DNA from: Rutidosis leptorrhynchoides | Taxonomy: Eukaryota > Streptophyta > Magnoliopsida > Asterales > Asteraceae | Assembly (NCBI RefSeq): GCF_046630445.1 | Contig: NC_092341.1 | Location: 27,046,001-27,110,000 of the forward strand | Direction: 5' to 3' | DNA length: 64,000 bases | Shown here: positions 61,901 to 64,000 of the stretch, piece by piece | Layout of the letters: the number at the start of each line of letters is the position of its first letter | How positions within the stretch are numbered: position 1 is the first letter of the stretch | Position numbers and translations under genes: made by a program | The notes under the pieces: model-generated | Databases searched by the model: none | Seen by the model: only the letters and a program-made list of their open reading frames with translations | What the model was told of the DNA's origin: nothing

Positions 61901-62289
61901 AACTCTCCCCTGCTTGGGGTCTTCACATGAATAGACTTTTCATGGCACGCAATATCGGCTCTGTTACGATCGAGCCAATCCATACCAACCACGATATCAA
62001 AATCACCCAAAGTCATCGGGATGAGATCAATTTTAAAGTTCTCAGAACCAAACACAACATTACAATCCTTACACACATCAACCACTAGCACCGTCTTGCC
62101 ATCCGCTATTTCGACTTCTACAGGACGACTTAACTTAGCTAACGATTTATTAAGTTTAGGCACAAATTTTGGAGACACAAACGATAAATTTGCACCGCTA
62201 TCAAATAGAATCCTTGCCGGACTAGAGTTAACCATGAAAGTACCTGAGACGACTTCATTGGATTGCTTGGCTTCGTCATTGGTCATCAA
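58912..62289 (-). pseudogene. Pol of element D: protease, reverse transcriptase, RNase H, integrase, chromodomain
   Basis: A single frame of about 1,126 codons broken only by four nonsense codons: TAG 60,856-60,858, TGA 60,712-60,714, TAA 60,079-60,081 and TGA 59,374-59,376. Protease at ~62,210 ([13 protein letters not shown], intact DSG). Reverse transcriptase at ~61,700-61,050 ([47 protein letters not shown] with both catalytic Asp). RNase H at ~60,790-60,430 ([27 protein letters not shown]). Integrase zinc region at ~60,170-60,050, core at 60,010-59,560 ([32 protein letters not shown]). GPF module and chromo-like end at 59,330-58,990 (APRFIGPFKVLARVG, FKVQWRHSKGSEFTWEPEE). All active-site residues that I could check are present, so the damage is recent. 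Confidence 0.9.
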
Positions 62290-62377
62290 ATAATTACGCC
62301 CCTAGCCGACCCCGCCGCCTTCTCTATCCTCTTAACTTGATCATTTCGGAGTTCCGAACACTCCGACTTCCTTCTTG

Positions 62378-63328
62378 TTAACAATTAAAACATGTGATCA
62401 CATTAACACGCGGTTTCGGGCAATCACGAGAGTAGTGACCTTTTTGCCCACAATTGTAGCATGTGGTCACGTGGACATAAGAAGCACCTTTCTTCACACT
62501 ACCAACACTTTCGAATGCTCCCTTACTTTTCTTGTTCGAAAAATTAGAAGCTTCGAACTTCCTTTTACTTGCCGCATAACTAATCGGACTCGGAGCTTGC
62601 GCTTCAAACCCCTTCGCCACCATCAAGAGCTTAGCAAAAGTCTCAACATGACCAATACTAATTTTACCCTTCAAATCATCTCTAAGGGTCACATGAAAGT
62701 CTTCCATTAACAATTGATCATTCCCCACATACTCGGGGCAAAAACGCGCCTTGGCGAGAAAATTGGTTTTGAGAGTGTTTAGGTCCATAGACCCTTGACG
62801 CATGTTCCTTAACTCATTGCGCAATTTGGAAAGATCCGTTTGCGTACGATATTCAAGGAAAAACTCCTTCTTGAACTCCGCCCAAGATAACCCTACGAAA
62901 TCCGCATCACCCACCATATCAATCTTACCATCGAGCCAATCTTTAGCATGGCCCCTTAGCAAACTAGTAGCAAGCCTTGTCTTTTTCTCGGGAGGGCACT
63001 CGGTCGTGCGAAAACAACCTTCAACATCAGAAATCCAAGCCACACTTTTCATGGGGTCGGGATCCCCGTGAAAGTGAGGAGGCTTAGTCACCAAGAAGTT
63101 CTTATAGCTAAACTCCAACTCGCCCATAATTTGAGGTCTAGGAAACCTCCTTTCAACTTCTTCTTTAACGGTATTGGTCATTCGTTCTTGAATCATATCG
63201 ACAATTTGTTCCGAAACTGACTCTTCGAGAATTTGCTTAACCTTTCGAGAGAAAACCGAAACATAGTTTTCTAGAGCGGCCTCTATTTTGGTGGTCAAGT
63301 TCGTATCTGTTCCATTTCTCGTCTTCAT
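62378..63328 (-). pseudogene. Gag of element D, cut short in the second zinc knuckle
   Basis: ATG at 63,328 (MKTRNGTDTNLTTK), 316 residues to TAA 62,378-62,380. An N-terminal coiled-coil-like part (~10-70), the capsid domain (~75-230: FLVTKPPHFHGDPDPMKSV, LLRGHAKDWLDGKI, RTQTDLSKLRNELRNMRQG) and one complete zinc knuckle CYNCGQKGHYSRDC near the end. A second knuckle starts as CFNC and is then lost by the stop and by an indel between 62,290 and 62,378, because pol continues in another frame. In related elements gag and pol form one frame. Packages element RNA. Confidence 0.87.
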
Positions 63329-63718
63329 TCTAAAGATTAAAGAATGGATTAGACATCACCAACGAATTAATACACATAAATACCTATGCATATGACCGTA
63401 CACACCCCACATCTAGCTCAATGCTTGTCGCACGTCCTTGCTTGACTTGACTTGCAACCATGATAGTGGTCGCGACTCACTATTATGCTCACATGCCATG
63501 CCACGCTCAAACGTATCACAACCATCTCGCTCGATGTTCAAAACAATAACACATGATTAGTAATATCAATATATATAGCATAGTTAGTCCACCTATGCAT
63601 AAAAGAACTAATCAAAACCTGCACTGACCCGTAATCCTACAAGTCCCGAATATAGTTCAACGACTCAAAAGTCTAAGTCTAGGCGCCTATCTCAAGTCAC
63701 CTAAATCCCTTAGACCAT

Positions 63719-63730
63719 GCTCTGATACCA
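63719..63730 (-). other. Primer-binding site of element D (initiator tRNA-Met type)
   Basis: TGGTATCAGAGC on the minus strand, two bases from the LTR border at 63,733. Same type and spacing as in element B. Confidence 0.92.
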
Positions 63731-63732
63731 CT

Positions 63733-64000
63733 TGTAACAACCTAAACCAAACCACGAACAACCCGCGTAAAATGTGAAATAAAAAAAAAATTATGTTGTT
63801 CAGTTGGTGGCGCGGTGCGCCAGGTATTCGTGCGGCGCGTGGAATCACCTGGACAGCCCGCTGTCTCCGGAAGTCAATTACACGAAAATGTTTGACCTTT
63901 TCCCGAACATAATTAGACAAAACGCTTTCAACCACATACTCATACATGTAAAACTAACATGTTCCATTAATAAAATTAGTTTTACGATGCGGGGCCCACA
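63733..64000 (-). repeat. 5' LTR of element D, cut by the window end
   Basis: Matches 56,938-57,205 with a few differences, several of them at CG sites (for example GCGCGGCACGCC against GCGCGGTGCGCC). Confidence 0.9.

Larger units (their letters stand above)
56938..64000 (-). mobile_element. Element D: chromovirus (Ty3/gypsy), right end outside the window
   Basis: Minus orientation. The 3' LTR is at 56,938-58,899, the polypurine tract AAGTGGGGGAGAGT at 58,913-58,900, pol at 58,912-62,289, gag at 62,378-63,328, the primer site TGGTATCAGAGC at 63,730-63,719 and the 5' LTR from 63,733 on. The left flank ACTAA (56,933-56,937) is the candidate target duplication. It is inserted in the 5' LTR of element B. 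Domain order, chromodomain and primer type place it near the Tekay clade, but its gag is unlike that of B, so it is a different family. Confidence 0.9.

Overview
This 64-kb window looks like nuclear DNA from a higher plant: one intron-containing single-copy-type gene beside a dense pile of nested retrotransposons, with AT-rich spacers, long (TA)n and (ATT)n tracts, MITEs and SINEs. The style of the long LTRs suggests an Asteraceae-type genome, but that is an impression and not a demonstration. No rRNA, tRNA, CRISPR or bacterial feature was seen.

Layout. 1-~4,410 is the 3' part of a Ty3/gypsy Tat-lineage element (G): the integrase end on +, an intact three-exon gene on the opposite strand, a polypurine tract and the 3' LTR. 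4,826-8,632 (-) is the only host gene, five exons with all intron phases consistent, coding for a 209-aa plant protein with a basic stretch, a coiled coil and a C-terminal LPDLNVP motif; its first intron carries a tRNA-derived SINE. 8,838-11,690 holds small elements: a 453-bp hAT-type MITE with a perfect 8-bp target duplication, a second similar MITE, a poly(T)-ended retroposon and a (TTG)n-tailed retroposon with a 12-bp target duplication. About 12,380 begins a LINE (RRM-type ORF1, then the endonuclease start of ORF2) which is the floor of the whole nest.

The nest. The LINE is split twice. Insertion E (14,160-30,842) is a pol-less element with ~4.2-kb LTRs, arranged LTR-internal-LTR-partial internal, and holds an inverted solo LTR (F) of a related family. 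Insertion B (31,255 to beyond the window, - orientation) is a Tekay-type chromovirus. Its 3' LTR is split by A (33,425-43,146, -), a very young Athila-type element with gag-protease but no polymerase. Its 5' LTR is split by C (48,658-56,029, +), a Tat-type element with gag-protease, no polymerase and a spliced antisense gene, and then by D (56,938 to beyond 64,000, -), another chromovirus. Three of the junctions (A, C, F) are supported by 5-bp target duplications, perfect in A and C, and by the uninterrupted sequence in a sister LTR or in the flanks.

How the parts work together. B and D keep complete gag-pol domain orders but are disabled by point nonsense codons. A, C and E lack reverse transcriptase and integrase and must have moved using enzymes supplied by relatives. 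The most interesting biology is in the two Tat elements: each carries, downstream of pol and on the other strand, a multi-exon gene with its own G-box plus TATA arrangement.
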